From Gordonia terrae (GTDB lineage Bacteria > Actinomycetota > Actinomycetes > Mycobacteriales > Mycobacteriaceae): a stretch of 64,000 nt of DNA. Below the pieces are notes generated by a model. The model was not told the origin of the DNA. It saw only the letters and a program-made list of their open reading frames with translations, and did not search any database. This document shows, piece after piece, positions 1-8,320 of this stretch (within the stretch, counting starts at the first letter, position 1; each line of letters begins with the position of its first letter). Position numbers and translations under genes: made by a program. The stretch covers positions 124,001 to 188,000 of the forward strand of contig NZ_CP016594.1 of assembly GCF_001698225.1 (NCBI RefSeq), in the 5' to 3' direction.

Positions 1-829
1 TCAGATGATCGCGCGCCCAGGAGCCTGCCCGGACCACCGTATCCACCAGATGCTGCACGAGTGACGGGTTCTTATCGACGAGTTGCGCGCTGATTGTCCA
101 AACGCTGGCGTAGTGGCTTGTCCTGTCCAAGCTCAGGTCACGCAGCGGTCTAACACCGGTGAGGTCTTCGAACTCCGCGGACCACGGAAGCCAGCTGAAT
201 AGCGCATCGACCGTCCCCCCGGCAAAGACTTGTGCCTGATGGGCCCCGACGGCGGGAAAGAGGTCCGAACCGTTCACTGATGCCGATGCGCTGAGTCGGT
301 CCTGCGGTAAGTCGACTCCCGCCGTCTCAATGGGTACGAGCTCGATATCGTTTACTGTTACGCCGGAGTGACGAAGGGTGTGCTGCAGGGCTCGCGCCTC
401 CCAAGTGCCCAGTGCGACGAGAGTCTGGCGCCACGGGTCGAGCTGTCGGTAGTCACCAAGGTCGCCGCGCAGGATCCGGATTGCCGATGCGGATACGCCG
501 ACACGATGCCCCGCCAGTTGCTCCGGTGCGGTCAGGGTGGGGTCGGCCGCGTAAAAGCCCAGCTTTCCCTCGAACAGGGTGACGCCCAGGAGGCGTGTGC
601 GACCCGGTGCACGCAGGCCCTCACTCACCAACGGCGGGATCTCTCCGCCGAATCGGGTGTAAGCGGGATGATCGTAGGTGAAGTGCAAGGAGCCCAGCGG
701 CCCTCCCAGCACGTCCAGATTGATGCCAGCCTCGGCGAGCAACTGCGACTCGCGGCCAACCAGCAGGGCGTTGGGAACAGGGCAGTTGCTGTACGCGAGG
801 GTGTGGACCGCTGAGCTGGTGTCGGTCAC
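1..829 (-). CDS. dszB: DszB, 2'-hydroxybiphenyl-2-sulfinate desulfinase (partial, 3' end outside window)
   Basis: Last step of the 4S pathway: removes sulfite from hydroxybiphenyl sulfinate to give 2-hydroxybiphenyl. The translated minus strand carries DszB hallmarks: the active-site cysteine in [11 protein letters not shown] (Cys16 here, Cys27 in the IGTS8 enzyme) and [15 protein letters not shown], holding the active-site His and Arg (His49, Arg59). The GTG start at 829 overlaps the dszA stop by four bases (GTGA), the translational coupling known in dsz operons. About 276 of the usual 365 or so residues are present; the frame is still open (WARDHL) at base 2. The N-terminus is about 11 residues shorter than in Rhodococcus DszB. 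Family recalled from memory, with very high similarity. Confidence 0.95.
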   Translation of the reverse strand, partial: MTDTSSAVHTLAYSNCPVPNALLVGRESQLLAEAGINLDVLGGPLGSLHFTYDHPAYTRFGGEIPPLVSEGLRAPGRTRLLGVTLFEGKLGFYAADPTLTAPEQLAGHRVGVSASAIRILRGDLGDYRQLDPWRQTLVALGTWEARALQHTLRHSGVTVNDIELVPIETAGVDLPQDRLSASASVNGSDLFPAVGAHQAQVFAGGTVDALFSWLPWSAEFEDLTGVRPLRDLSLDRTSHYASVWTISAQLVDKNPSLVQHLVDTVVRAGSWARDHL

Positions 830-2124
830 AGCGCCGCCGCCCCGCTTGGCAGTTCCAGGCCGAGGTGGTCGCGCAGCGTTGATCCCTCATACTCGTCGCG
901 GAATACCCCACGTTCTTGCAACAGCGGCACCACCTGGTCGACAAAGTCCTCGTAAACGCCGGGCAGATAGGCGGCGGAGATGATGAACCCATCAGCCGCT
1001 CTCGCATCGAAGTACTCGACCAGTCTGTCGGCGATCTGGGTGGGCGTTCCTCCCCACTGCGGGACAAAACCCACGTTCGTGCCATAACGCTTTCCAAGGT
1101 CGGCCAGTGTCAGATCCTCGCCGTCGCTCGCAACCGTGGAGAACATGTGGAGCATGGTGGGGATGTGCGCGTCCCCCAAGCTCGCGACGATGTCGGAGTA
1201 CTTCGCGTCTAGGGGGAAGGCGGACAAGTCGATTCCACTATGACTCGACAACGTCGACAGACCGACCTCGGGGTGGACGAGACCGTTGATGTATTCGAGG
1301 CGATCGCGTGCGATCGCCTCGGTCTCCCCAAGTATGGGCATGACAGCTGTGAAAACCTTCGTGGCGTCGGGGTTGCGACCCGCGGCACTCACTTGCCCCT
1401 TGATGTCCTGGTACGTGCGCTGCATCATCTCCAGCGTCGGCGAGATGCTGAACACGGCGTCGGCCCACTGGCCCGCGAAACGTCTACCGCGAGGCGACAA
1501 TCCGGCCTGGAGGAGTACTGGCTCGCGCTGACTTGAAGGGGGGATTTGCAGGGGGCCGCGCACGTCGAACCAGTCACCACGGTGATCGACGTAATGAACT
1601 TTCTTAGGATCAGCGAACCGGCCGCAGATCTTGTCCAACAGCAGCGCATCATCGTCCCACGAGTTCCACAGCTTACGTACGACCTCGACGAACTCGTCCG
1701 CGCGGTCGTAACGGGTGTCGTGTTCAAGATGAGCATCGATTCCGAAGTTCTTTGCCTCTGAATCGTTCAGCGATGTCACGATGTTCCACGACACCCGCCC
1801 GTCGGACAGGTTATCCAGCGTTGCCAGGATACGGGCGACGTGAAACGGCGGGTAATACGTGGTGGAGATGGTGGCTCCAAGTCCCAACCGGTCGGTCACG
1901 GCGGCCATCGTCGCCACCACCGTGGCGGGCTCGAGTGCGATCGCGCCCTGGCCGCCCAGTCCGACGCCTGTTTGCAGATCATGGCCGTAGCTGTCCTCGA
2001 CTGCGAGAGCATCCGGAAGGAAAAGAAGATCAAACTTTCCGCGTTCAAGGGTCTGAGCGATCTTCTTATAGTATGCACCGGAAAGAAAATCGTTAGTTGC
2101 TGCGGATCTAGTGTCCTGAGTCAT
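826..2124 (-). CDS. dszA: DszA, dibenzothiophene-5,5-dioxide monooxygenase, N-terminus replaced by IS end
   Basis: FMNH2-dependent luciferase-like monooxygenase (NtaA/SnaA/DszA family) that opens the sulfone ring of dibenzothiophene sulfone. Nearly the whole protein matches DszA, from NDFLSGAYY through [13 protein letters not shown] and [13 protein letters not shown] to the C-terminal LRDHLGL. The native protein is about 453 residues; here homology begins near native residue 30. The first codons (MTQDT) lie in the terminal inverted repeat of the IS630-type element, whose ATG at 2124 is in frame, giving 432 residues. About 25 to 29 native residues, including the first strand of the barrel, and the native promoter are missing. 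The frame stays open further upstream into the IS (to 2316). Activity is uncertain: it may be a working fusion or a pseudogene. Confidence 0.85.
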   Translation of the reverse strand: MTQDTRSAATNDFLSGAYYKKIAQTLERGKFDLLFLPDALAVEDSYGHDLQTGVGLGGQGAIALEPATVVATMAAVTDRLGLGATISTTYYPPFHVARILATLDNLSDGRVSWNIVTSLNDSEAKNFGIDAHLEHDTRYDRADEFVEVVRKLWNSWDDDALLLDKICGRFADPKKVHYVDHRGDWFDVRGPLQIPPSSQREPVLLQAGLSPRGRRFAGQWADAVFSISPTLEMMQRTYQDIKGQVSAAGRNPDATKVFTAVMPILGETEAIARDRLEYINGLVHPEVGLSTLSSHSGIDLSAFPLDAKYSDIVASLGDAHIPTMLHMFSTVASDGEDLTLADLGKRYGTNVGFVPQWGGTPTQIADRLVEYFDARAADGFIISAAYLPGVYEDFVDQVVPLLQERGVFRDEYEGSTLRDHLGLELPSGAAAL

Positions 2125-2153
2125 TAATTTCCGTTCGGTTGTTAGGCTAGGGA

Positions 2154-2632
2154 ATGGCAACCCGGGGTCCGCGAGCAGTGGATATTGTTCTGACTGATGA
2201 CGAGCGCCGTGAGCTCGAAGGGTGGGCGCGTCGGCGAACGACGGCCTCGGGTTTGGCGATGCGCTCACGAATCGTTCTCGCCGCCGCTGATGGCGGTTCG
2301 AATACTGAAGTGGCACAACGACTCGGCCTCAATCGCAGTACCGTGCGGCGCTGGCGAGGCCGGTTCGTCGAGCACCGCTGCGAGGGGTTGCTCGACGAAC
2401 CCCGGCCTGGGCGACCTCGCACCGTCGACGACGAGCAGATCAAAAACTTGATCACCGCGACTCTCGAGACCACTCCGAAGAATGCGACACACTGGTCGAC
2501 GCGGGCGATGGCCGAGCATCTCGACATGTCACAGTCAACCGTGTCGCGTGTGTGGCGGGCGTTCGGATTGGCTCCGCACAAACAGGATTCGTGGAAGCTG
2601 TCGAGAGATCCCTTGTTCACCGAGAAGGTCCG
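2154..2632 (+). pseudogene. IS630-type transposase, N-terminal fragment
   Basis: N-terminal DNA-binding half of an IS630 transposase: two helix-turn-helix segments ([23 protein letters not shown], shown by pattern, and the second near WSTRAMAEHLDMSQSTVSRVW). Coding is interrupted at FTEKVR, where the IS3-type element begins at 2633; the frame then runs three more codons into a stop at 2651. The catalytic region continues at 5491. The segment between, including the first catalytic Asp (normally in a VDEKSQ-like motif), is missing, so the transposase is dead even if the inner elements were removed. Confidence 0.85.
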
Positions 2633-2685
2633 TGAATCACCCCTGGTTTGATGCCGCTTCCTTCTGAGTCAGGAAGGATGAGCAC

Positions 2686-2997
2686 ATGCCTAAGAAGATC
2701 GATCCGGAGGTCCGTTCGAGGGCCTTGCGTTTGCTGGAGGCGCACGGCGGCGAGTACACGTCGTTGACTGCCGCGGCAGAGGCGATCGCCAAGCAGGTCG
2801 GTGTCGGTGGGGAGACGGTACGTCGGTGGGCCGTGCAGGCCCAGGTCGATGCCGGCGCCCGGTCGGGGACCACGTCGAAGGAGTCCGCTGAGATCAAGCG
2901 ACTCAAGGCGGAGAACAAGCAATTGCGAGAGGACGTTGCCATTTTGAAAGCGGCGACGACTTTCTTCGCGGGGGAACTCGACCGCCGCAACCGATGA
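2686..2997 (+). CDS. IS3-family transposase OrfA
   Basis: 103-residue DNA-binding subunit of an IS3-family transposase: helix-turn-helix in the first 55 residues (GVGGETVRRWAVQAQVD), then a leucine-zipper-like coiled coil (EIKRLKAENKQLREDVAILKAA), the standard OrfA ending. The stop overlaps the OrfB start (ATGA at 2994), where frameshifting or coupling normally yields OrfAB. It looks intact, but its OrfB partner is broken by the IS30-type insertion. Confidence 0.92.
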   Translation: MPKKIDPEVRSRALRLLEAHGGEYTSLTAAAEAIAKQVGVGGETVRRWAVQAQVDAGARSGTTSKESAEIKRLKAENKQLREDVAILKAATTFFAGELDRRNR

Positions 2998-3653
2998 TCG
3001 TGGCGTTCATAGATCAGATGCGCGCCAACGGTTTTGCGGTCGAGTCGATCTGTCGGGTCTTGCGTGAGCAGGGCTGCATGATTGCCGCACGAACCTACCG
3101 GGCATCGCGAACACGCACGCCTGCCGCTCGGACCGTCTCCGATGCCCACGTCGTCGATGCGGTGCGCACCGTGGTCTGGCGCACCGATGACGACGGCCGG
3201 CGGAAGATGACTCCGGAGGGCCTCTACGGGCGGGTGAAGATGCGCGCCCATCTGCATCGGACAACACTGCCCGGGGTGTCCTATGGCGCCGTTGATCGAG
3301 CGATGAAAGTGCTAGGCCACAACGGGATTCGAAGGTCCAAGGGAGTCCGTACGACCGTGCGGTCCGCTGATGGTGTACGTGCGGAGGATCTGGTGAATCG
3401 ACAGTTCAGTGCCGTCGAGCCGAACCGGGTGTGGGTGACCGATTTCACCTACTGCCGGACGTGGGCGGGGTGGGTGTACGTGGTGTTCATCATCGACGTG
3501 TTCTCACGTCGGATCGTGGCGTGGCACGCCTCGACGTCGAAGACGGTGGAGCTGGTGACGGTCCCGCTTCGGATGGCGCTGTGGCAGCGGAAACGAGAGG
3601 GTCATCCGGTGAAAGCTGCTGAGCTGATTCATCATTCGGATGCTGGAAGTCAG
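2994..3653 (+). pseudogene. IS3-family transposase OrfB, 5' part (catalytic half split)
   Basis: First 220 codons of OrfB (HTH_21 region, then rve integrase core with WVTDFTYCRTWAGWVYVVFIIDVFSRRIVAW, given by its key Asp in TDFTY). The second catalytic Asp lies in HHSDAGSQ, after which the IS30-type element begins. Joining 3653 directly to 5153 restores the classic HSDAGSQYTS motif, so removing the IS30-type element and one copy of its 3-base duplication would repair the gene. Confidence 0.9.
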
Positions 3654-5149
3654 GGCGGATTCAACTGGTCGTCGCAACACCATGATCATGGAGGTGTTTG
3701 CGGTGGCTACGGCGGACTGGAGTCGGAGGACCAGCGATGTGGCGGTAGGTGTTCGTCGGCAGTGGCGTGCTGATCGTGCACTTCGGCCGGCGATGCGATC
3801 GCCGGGGCGGCCGGAGCCGTCGCGGCAGGTGCAACGTGAGTTTTGGCGGGTGGTCGCGACGGGGGTGAGCACGGCACAGGCATCGATCGCTGTCGGTGTG
3901 TCGGTGCCGGTGGGTACACGCTGGTTCCGCCACGCTGGCGGCATGAGGCCGCTGAGTCTGGATGAGCCTTCGGGCCGCTATCTATCCTTCGCCGAACGGG
4001 AAGAGATCGCGCTGCTACGCGCCCAGGATCGTGGGGTGCGTGAGATCGCACGGTGGATCGGGCGGAGTCCGGCCACGATCTCGCGTGAGCTACGGCGCAA
4101 CGCCGCAACCAGGAGCGGGAAGCTCGAGTATCGGGCGTTGGTGGCGCAGTGGAAAGCCCAGCAGGCCGCCAAGCGCCCGAAAACAGCGAAGCTCGTGGCC
4201 CACGTCGAGTTGCGGGAGTACGTACAGGACCGCCTGGCCGGCGTTGTCCGCCGTCCCGATGGCACGATCGCTGCGGGCCCCACGCCACCGCCATGGAAGG
4301 GGCTTAACAAACCGCACCGGGCCAACCGGCGGTGGTCGCTGGCGTGGAGTCCAGAGCAGATCTCCCAGCGTTTGAAGGTCGACTTCCCCGATGATGAATC
4401 CATGCGTATCAGTCACGAGGCGATCTACCAGTCCCTGTTCATCGAGGGCCGCGGCGCGCTCAAACGTGAGCTGGTCGCGTGCCTGCGCACCGGACGTGCA
4501 CTGAGGGAGCCGCGGGCCCGCTCGCGCAACAAGCCGCAGGGTCACGTCACCTCCGATGTCGTGTTCAGTCAGCGCCCTGCCGAGGCCGAGGACCGTGCCG
4601 TCCCCGGGCACTGGGAGGGTGATCTGATTATCGGAACTGGGAGATCGGCGATCGGCACGATCGTTGAACGTCGTAGTCGTGCAACACTTCTGGTGCATCT
4701 GCCACGCCAGCAGGGCTGGGGTGAGCAGCCGCCTGTGAAGAACGGGCCCGCACTCGGTGGCTACGGTGCCATCGCGATGAATGCAGGACTGACAGCGTCG
4801 ATCGCCGCGCTGCCGCAGCAGTTGCGCAAAACGTTGACGTGGGATCGCGGCAAGGAACTGTCCGCTCACGCCCAGTTCGCGATGGACACCGGAACGCAGG
4901 TGTTCTTCGCCGATCCGCACTCACCGTGGCAGCGACCATCCAACGAGAACACCAATGGTGTTCTGCGCCAATATTTTCCTAAGGGAACTGATCTGTCGCG
5001 GTGGTCAGCTGAGGACCTCGAGGCCATCGCCTACACCCTCAACAACCGTCCTAGAAAAGTCCTTGGATGGAAAACTCCCGCCGAAGTCTTTGGCGAACAA
5101 CTACACTCGCTACAACAACCCAGTGTTGCATCGACCGATTGAACGCGCC
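3654..5149 (+). mobile_element. IS30-family element, apparently intact
   Basis: Imperfect terminal inverted repeats (GGCGGATTCAACTGGTCG at 3654 against GGCGCGTTCAATCGGTCG read inward from 5149) and a 3-base direct duplication CAG (3651-3653 and 5150-5152), as usual for IS30. Length 1496 bases with one complete transposase gene. As the innermost, uninterrupted element it is the most recent insertion of the three. Confidence 0.92.
3793..5142 (+). CDS. IS30-family transposase
   Basis: DDE transposase of about 449 residues from the ATG at 3793 (PGRPEPSRQ start typical of actinobacterial IS30 enzymes); in-frame ATGs at 3682 and 3688 would add about 36 residues and cannot be excluded. An N-terminal HTH includes YLSFAEREEIALLRAQ and GRSPATISRELRRNA. 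Catalytic residues lie in GHWEGDLIIG (first Asp), LTWDRGKEL (second Asp) and NENTNGVLRQYFPKGTDLS (Glu). The stop lies 7 bases inside the right end. No disabling change is visible. Confidence 0.92.
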   Translation: MRSPGRPEPSRQVQREFWRVVATGVSTAQASIAVGVSVPVGTRWFRHAGGMRPLSLDEPSGRYLSFAEREEIALLRAQDRGVREIARWIGRSPATISRELRRNAATRSGKLEYRALVAQWKAQQAAKRPKTAKLVAHVELREYVQDRLAGVVRRPDGTIAAGPTPPPWKGLNKPHRANRRWSLAWSPEQISQRLKVDFPDDESMRISHEAIYQSLFIEGRGALKRELVACLRTGRALREPRARSRNKPQGHVTSDVVFSQRPAEAEDRAVPGHWEGDLIIGTGRSAIGTIVERRSRATLLVHLPRQQGWGEQPPVKNGPALGGYGAIAMNAGLTASIAALPQQLRKTLTWDRGKELSAHAQFAMDTGTQVFFADPHSPWQRPSNENTNGVLRQYFPKGTDLSRWSAEDLEAIAYTLNNRPRKVLGWKTPAEVFGEQLHSLQQPSVASTD

Positions 5150-5152
5150 CAG

Positions 5153-5490
5153 TACACATCGGTTACACTGACTGAGCGGCTGCGGCTCGAAGACATCGCC
5201 GCGTCGATCGGGTCGGTCGGAGACGCCTACGACAACGCTCTGGCCGAGTCGGTGAACGGGCTGTACAAGACCGAGTGCATCCGGACCACGATCTTCCACT
5301 CCGGCCCGTACCGGACGATCTCCGACGTCGAGTTCGCGACCGCTGGTTGGGTCGACTGGTACAACAACAGCAGGCTGCACTCGAGTATCGGCCAGATTCC
5401 CCCGACCGAGTTCGAAACGCTCCACTACGCTGGCCTCGGCCCCGAGGACCAGCCCACACTGGAGGCGGCACAAAACCCTAGGGTGATTCA
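5153..5490 (+). pseudogene. IS3-family transposase OrfB, 3' part
   Basis: Continuation of OrfB after the IS30-type insertion: YTSVTLTERL, then SIGSVGDAYDNALAESVNG with the catalytic Glu, and the WVDWYNNSRLHSSIGQIPP motif that closes the rve domain. No stop codon occurs before the element end at 5490; the frame reads out into the IS630 fragment. In-frame ATGs upstream inside the IS30-type element give an artefactual hybrid reading frame. Confidence 0.88.
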
Positions 5491-6014
5491 CCCAGCCGAT
5501 CTTTCCCATGCTCCCGGGCACCCCGCAACGGGCCAGCCACGACTATGTGCGCAACGGCACCTCCAGTCTGTACGCGGCGTTGGACATCGCGTCGGGAAAA
5601 GTGATCGGTTCGCTTCACTCACGGCATCGGGCAACAGAATTCATCGGGTTTCTCCGCAAGATCGACGCCGAGGTGCCCGACGAGCTCGACGTCCACCTGG
5701 TCATGGACAACGCCTCTACCCACAAGACGCCCGCGGTCAAACGATGGCTGACCTCGCACCCACGATTCGTTGTCCACTTCACCCCGACGAGCTCATCCTG
5801 GATGAACCTCGTCGAACGCTGGTTCGCCGAACTGACCACCAAGAAGCTCCAACGCTCCACCCACCGCACCGTGAGAGCGCTCAACGCCGACATCAGAGCA
5901 TGGATCGAGACCTGGAACGACAACCCCCGCCCCTACGTGTGGGTCAAGACCGCTGACCAGATCCTCGACTCCATCGCCCACTACTGCACACGAATTAATG
6001 ACTCAGAACACTAG
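5491..6014 (+). pseudogene. IS630-type transposase, C-terminal fragment
   Basis: C-terminal DDE half of the IS630 transposase: QPIFPMLPGTPQRASHDYVRNG, shown here by its frame starting at 5493, VHLVMDNASTHK with the second catalytic Asp, and SSSWMNLVERWFAEL with the third acidic residue. The TAG stop at 6012 is contributed by the TA target duplication. The fragment is in frame with 2154-2632 but lacks the connecting residues that hold the first catalytic Asp. The first internal ATG is at 5508; expression of the fragment is doubtful. Confidence 0.85.
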
Positions 6015-6113
6015 CGGGAATTATGTCATAACGTAGGTTATCGGCGAATCTTGGAGAAAATCAGGTCATTTCGTCATCAATGACGAAACTGTGGAGCAAT
6101 CACGAACCGTTCG

Positions 6114-6221
6114 GCCGTCGAGGCGTTCTCCAAGCTGATCCTGCGGAACGAGTACACCCTCTCCGACGTCGAGAAGGTCATCGCCGGGGACACCGATGCC
6201 GTCGACGTGCCACCCGACTAG
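6114..6221 (+). pseudogene. C-terminal remnant of an unidentified plasmid/ICE-type protein
   Basis: A short in-frame stretch ending in a stop at 6221 reads AVEAFSKLILRNEYTLSDVE and a few further residues finishing VDVPPD. The clean Glu/Val/Ile-rich coding pattern and the following zinc-finger remnant suggest it is the tail of a gene cut off on the left, beside the IS630-type end. I do not recognise the family. The bases between 6015 and 6113 hold no gene that I can support. Confidence 0.35.
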
Positions 6222-6307
6222 ACCCCGTCCAGCGGTGGGCCGCGACCTCTCACGGTCGCGGCCCAGCGCCCCGGCCCCGCTCACACCCGCCACCTCGAGG
6301 AACCATC

Positions 6308-6647
6308 GTGACCATCACCGCCGAACTTTTCCCCCGCTGCGCCCTGCCCGGCTGCGCGATCCCCACCGACACCCAGGGCCACCCCTGCAGACAATGCCGC
6401 CGTGACCTCGGAACCCTCGTGCGCCACAACCCCGGCGGCCGCCGACGCCCAAACCGGCCGCGACCACGACGTCGCCCTGGCCTACCGGGCTTAAGAACAG
6501 CTACGCATCGCCGACGCCGCCGAACAACGCATCGCCCTCCAGATCGGTCAGCGCGAGAAGCCCGGACAGTCCAGTTGGCTGTGCGAGAAACGCCGAAGGT
6601 GTGACATTCTGTCCGTTCCGTACCCGAGGAGTGCGAACGTTCTGTAG
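6308..6647 (+). pseudogene. Degenerate actinobacterial zinc-finger protein of plasmid/integrative elements
   Basis: Starts GTG with MTITAELFPRCALPGCAIP and a Cys-rich segment (two CxxC-type pairs, HPCRQCRRDLG), then loses frame. In the next frame the homologous continuation appears (DHDVALAYRA, stop, EQLRIADAAEQR) ending in SSWLCEKRRRCD. Small proteins with this layout (PRC-LPGC near the start and WxCExRR near the end) are common on actinobacterial plasmids and integrative elements. A frameshift near codon 45 and an internal TAA at about 6492 mark it as dead. Confidence 0.55.
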
Positions 6648-6756
6648 GTATCGCGCGACGGGCGGTGCGACCACCATGGATGCACTGCGCATCGTCGCGC
6701 GCCATGCCCGAACGCACCCCGCCCAATCGGGGGCCGACACTTCCTGGACGGACTCC

Positions 6757-8196
6757 ATGACCGCACTCGACGCCGCGACCCCGTCGGCACCCGGACCGGG
6801 CCATTCGGGCCCGCAGGCCGAGGCCGAACTCGAACTGATCCCCGAGTCCGCGAAGACCCATGACGTGCGCGGACAGTTCTGGATCTGGGCCGGTGCGAAC
6901 ATCGCGCCGATCAACTGGGTGCTGGGTGCACTCGGCGTCACGATGGGCCTCGGGCTGTGGGAGACGGTGGCGGTCCTCGTCGTCGGCAATGCCATCGGCA
7001 TGACCATCTTCGGCGTCTTCGTCGTCATCGGTCAGCGCACCGGGGTCACCGGAATGGTGCTGTCGCGAGCCGTCTTCGGACGCCGCGGCGCCTACGTTCC
7101 CGCCGCCGTCCAGGCCCTGGTCTGCATGGGCTGGTGCGCGGTCAACACCTGGATCGTTCTCGACTTGGTGATGGCGCTGCTCGGCGAGATGGGACTCGTC
7201 GACCCGGACCTCGACAACAACGCCGCACGGATCGTCGTGGCCGCGGTCATCATGGGGATGCAGGTGACGATCGCGTGGTTCGGGTACCGGGTGATCTCCG
7301 CGTTCGAACGATGGACGGTGCCTCCGACGGTCGCGATCCTGCTCGTCATGACCGTCGTCGCGTGGGTCGGCCTCGACGTCGACTGGGGACAGACGACCGC
7401 TCCGGGGCTCACGGGATCGGCCCACATCGGAGCGATCACGGCGGTGATGACCGCGATCGGCATCGGCTGGGGTCTGACGTGGATCGGTTACGCCGGCGAC
7501 TACTCGCGCTTCGTGTCCCGGGACGTCCCGTCGCGCAGGCTGTTTCTCGCCAGTGCACTCGGGCAGTTCATCCCGGTCGTCTGGCTCGGCGTGCTGGGTG
7601 CGTCCCTGGCGACATTGAGCGACTCCGCCGACCCGGGTGAGATCATCGTCGACGCCTACGGCGTTCTCGCACTGCCGGTTCTGTTGCTGGTGATCCACGG
7701 ACCGCTCGCGACCAACATCCTCAACATCTACACGTGCACGGTGTCGACGCAGGCGCTCGACATCCGCGTCGACCGGCGCGTGCTGAACCTGATCATCGGC
7801 GTCGTGGCGATGGCGGTCGTCGTCTACTTCGTGCTCAACAGCGACTTCGCTACCACCATCGACTTCTGGCTGGTGTCGATCGTCGGCTGGTTGAGCCCTT
7901 GGGGCAGCGTTGTTCTCGTGCACTGGTTCCTGATCGCTCGGCAACAGATCGACGCCGAGAGTCTGTTCGCCGCACCGGCGGACAGCGTCCTGCCGATGGT
8001 CCGGCCGACCGCCCTCGTCGCACTCGCTCTCGGTGTCACCGCGACCTGGATGTTCATGTACGGGATGCTGCCGGCACTGCAGGGCCCCGTCGCCGTCGCC
8101 CTCGGTGGGATCGATCTGTCGTGGCTCGCCGGGGCAGTCGTTGCCGGCACCTCCTACTGGACCATGGAGAAACTCACCGCGCCACGCGCTGCCTGA
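6757..8196 (+). CDS. NCS1-family nucleobase/allantoin-type cation symporter
   Basis: Twelve hydrophobic segments over about 479 residues. The early motif FWIWAGANIAPINWVLGA corresponds to the substrate and sodium-site helix of NCS1 carriers (cytosine, uracil, allantoin, hydantoin). GWGLTWIGYAGDYSRFV matches the conserved helix 8 region. The ATG at 6757 is chosen because homology-like sequence starts soon after; an ATG at 6676 would add 27 residues. A phosphotriesterase-family hydrolase follows 124 bases downstream on the same strand, so uptake and hydrolysis of one substrate is plausible (inference). The substrate cannot be told from sequence. Confidence 0.85.
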   Translation: MTALDAATPSAPGPGHSGPQAEAELELIPESAKTHDVRGQFWIWAGANIAPINWVLGALGVTMGLGLWETVAVLVVGNAIGMTIFGVFVVIGQRTGVTGMVLSRAVFGRRGAYVPAAVQALVCMGWCAVNTWIVLDLVMALLGEMGLVDPDLDNNAARIVVAAVIMGMQVTIAWFGYRVISAFERWTVPPTVAILLVMTVVAWVGLDVDWGQTTAPGLTGSAHIGAITAVMTAIGIGWGLTWIGYAGDYSRFVSRDVPSRRLFLASALGQFIPVVWLGVLGASLATLSDSADPGEIIVDAYGVLALPVLLLVIHGPLATNILNIYTCTVSTQALDIRVDRRVLNLIIGVVAMAVVVYFVLNSDFATTIDFWLVSIVGWLSPWGSVVLVHWFLIARQQIDAESLFAAPADSVLPMVRPTALVALALGVTATWMFMYGMLPALQGPVAVALGGIDLSWLAGAVVAGTSYWTMEKLTAPRAA

Positions 8197-8320
8197 AGCC
8201 CGTCCCGCCAGAGCCGAGGCGGTCGGCGGCGACGACGGGCGAAAGCCGCCTGCCGCATCAGGTCGTCGACTAGGGTTCGGCCCAGCGGGAGGTAACGCGG
8301 CCTCCTGATGAGGAGGTTTC

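Larger units (their letters stand above)
2633..5490 (+). mobile_element. IS3-family element, interrupted by IS30-type element
   Basis: Ends begin TGAATCACCC at 2633 and finish with the complement GGGTGATTCA at 5490; the inverted repeats continue imperfectly for about 30 bases. Net length without the inner element is about 1.36 kb, normal for IS3. It carries orfA and orfB with an ATGA overlap. No matching target duplication flanks it, and roughly 25 to 30 codons of the host IS630 transposase are absent at the junction, pointing to an adjacent deletion after insertion. Confidence 0.88.
2111..6011 (+). mobile_element. IS630-type element, split by nested insertions
   Basis: Terminal inverted repeats are visible: GTGTCCTGAGTCATTAATT inward from 2111 and its near-perfect complement (one mismatch) ending at 6011. 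Both ends are flanked by TA (2109-2110 and 6012-6013), the target duplication typical of IS630/Tc1-mariner elements. The TA on the right also supplies the TAG stop of the transposase. The element holds an IS3-type element that in turn holds an IS30-type element. It lies directly at the truncated 5' end of dszA. Confidence 0.9.

Noticed and set aside
368..814. 148-codon plus-strand frame over the left edge
   Set aside because: It is antisense to dszB, whose protein sequence is clearly recognisable.
2125..2200. Outward promoter in the IS630 left end driving dszA
   Set aside because: A TTGCCA is present, but no convincing -10 at proper spacing; left as an open question rather than a feature.
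2125..2316. 64-codon N-terminal extension of dszA into the IS
   Set aside because: It is antisense to the IS630 transposase; the sequence has no DszA similarity before the ATG at 2124.
4955..5956. 333-codon plus-strand frame joining IS30, IS3 and IS630 pieces
   Set aside because: Only the part from 5153 to 5490 is real IS3 OrfB; the ends are out-of-frame readings of the other elements.
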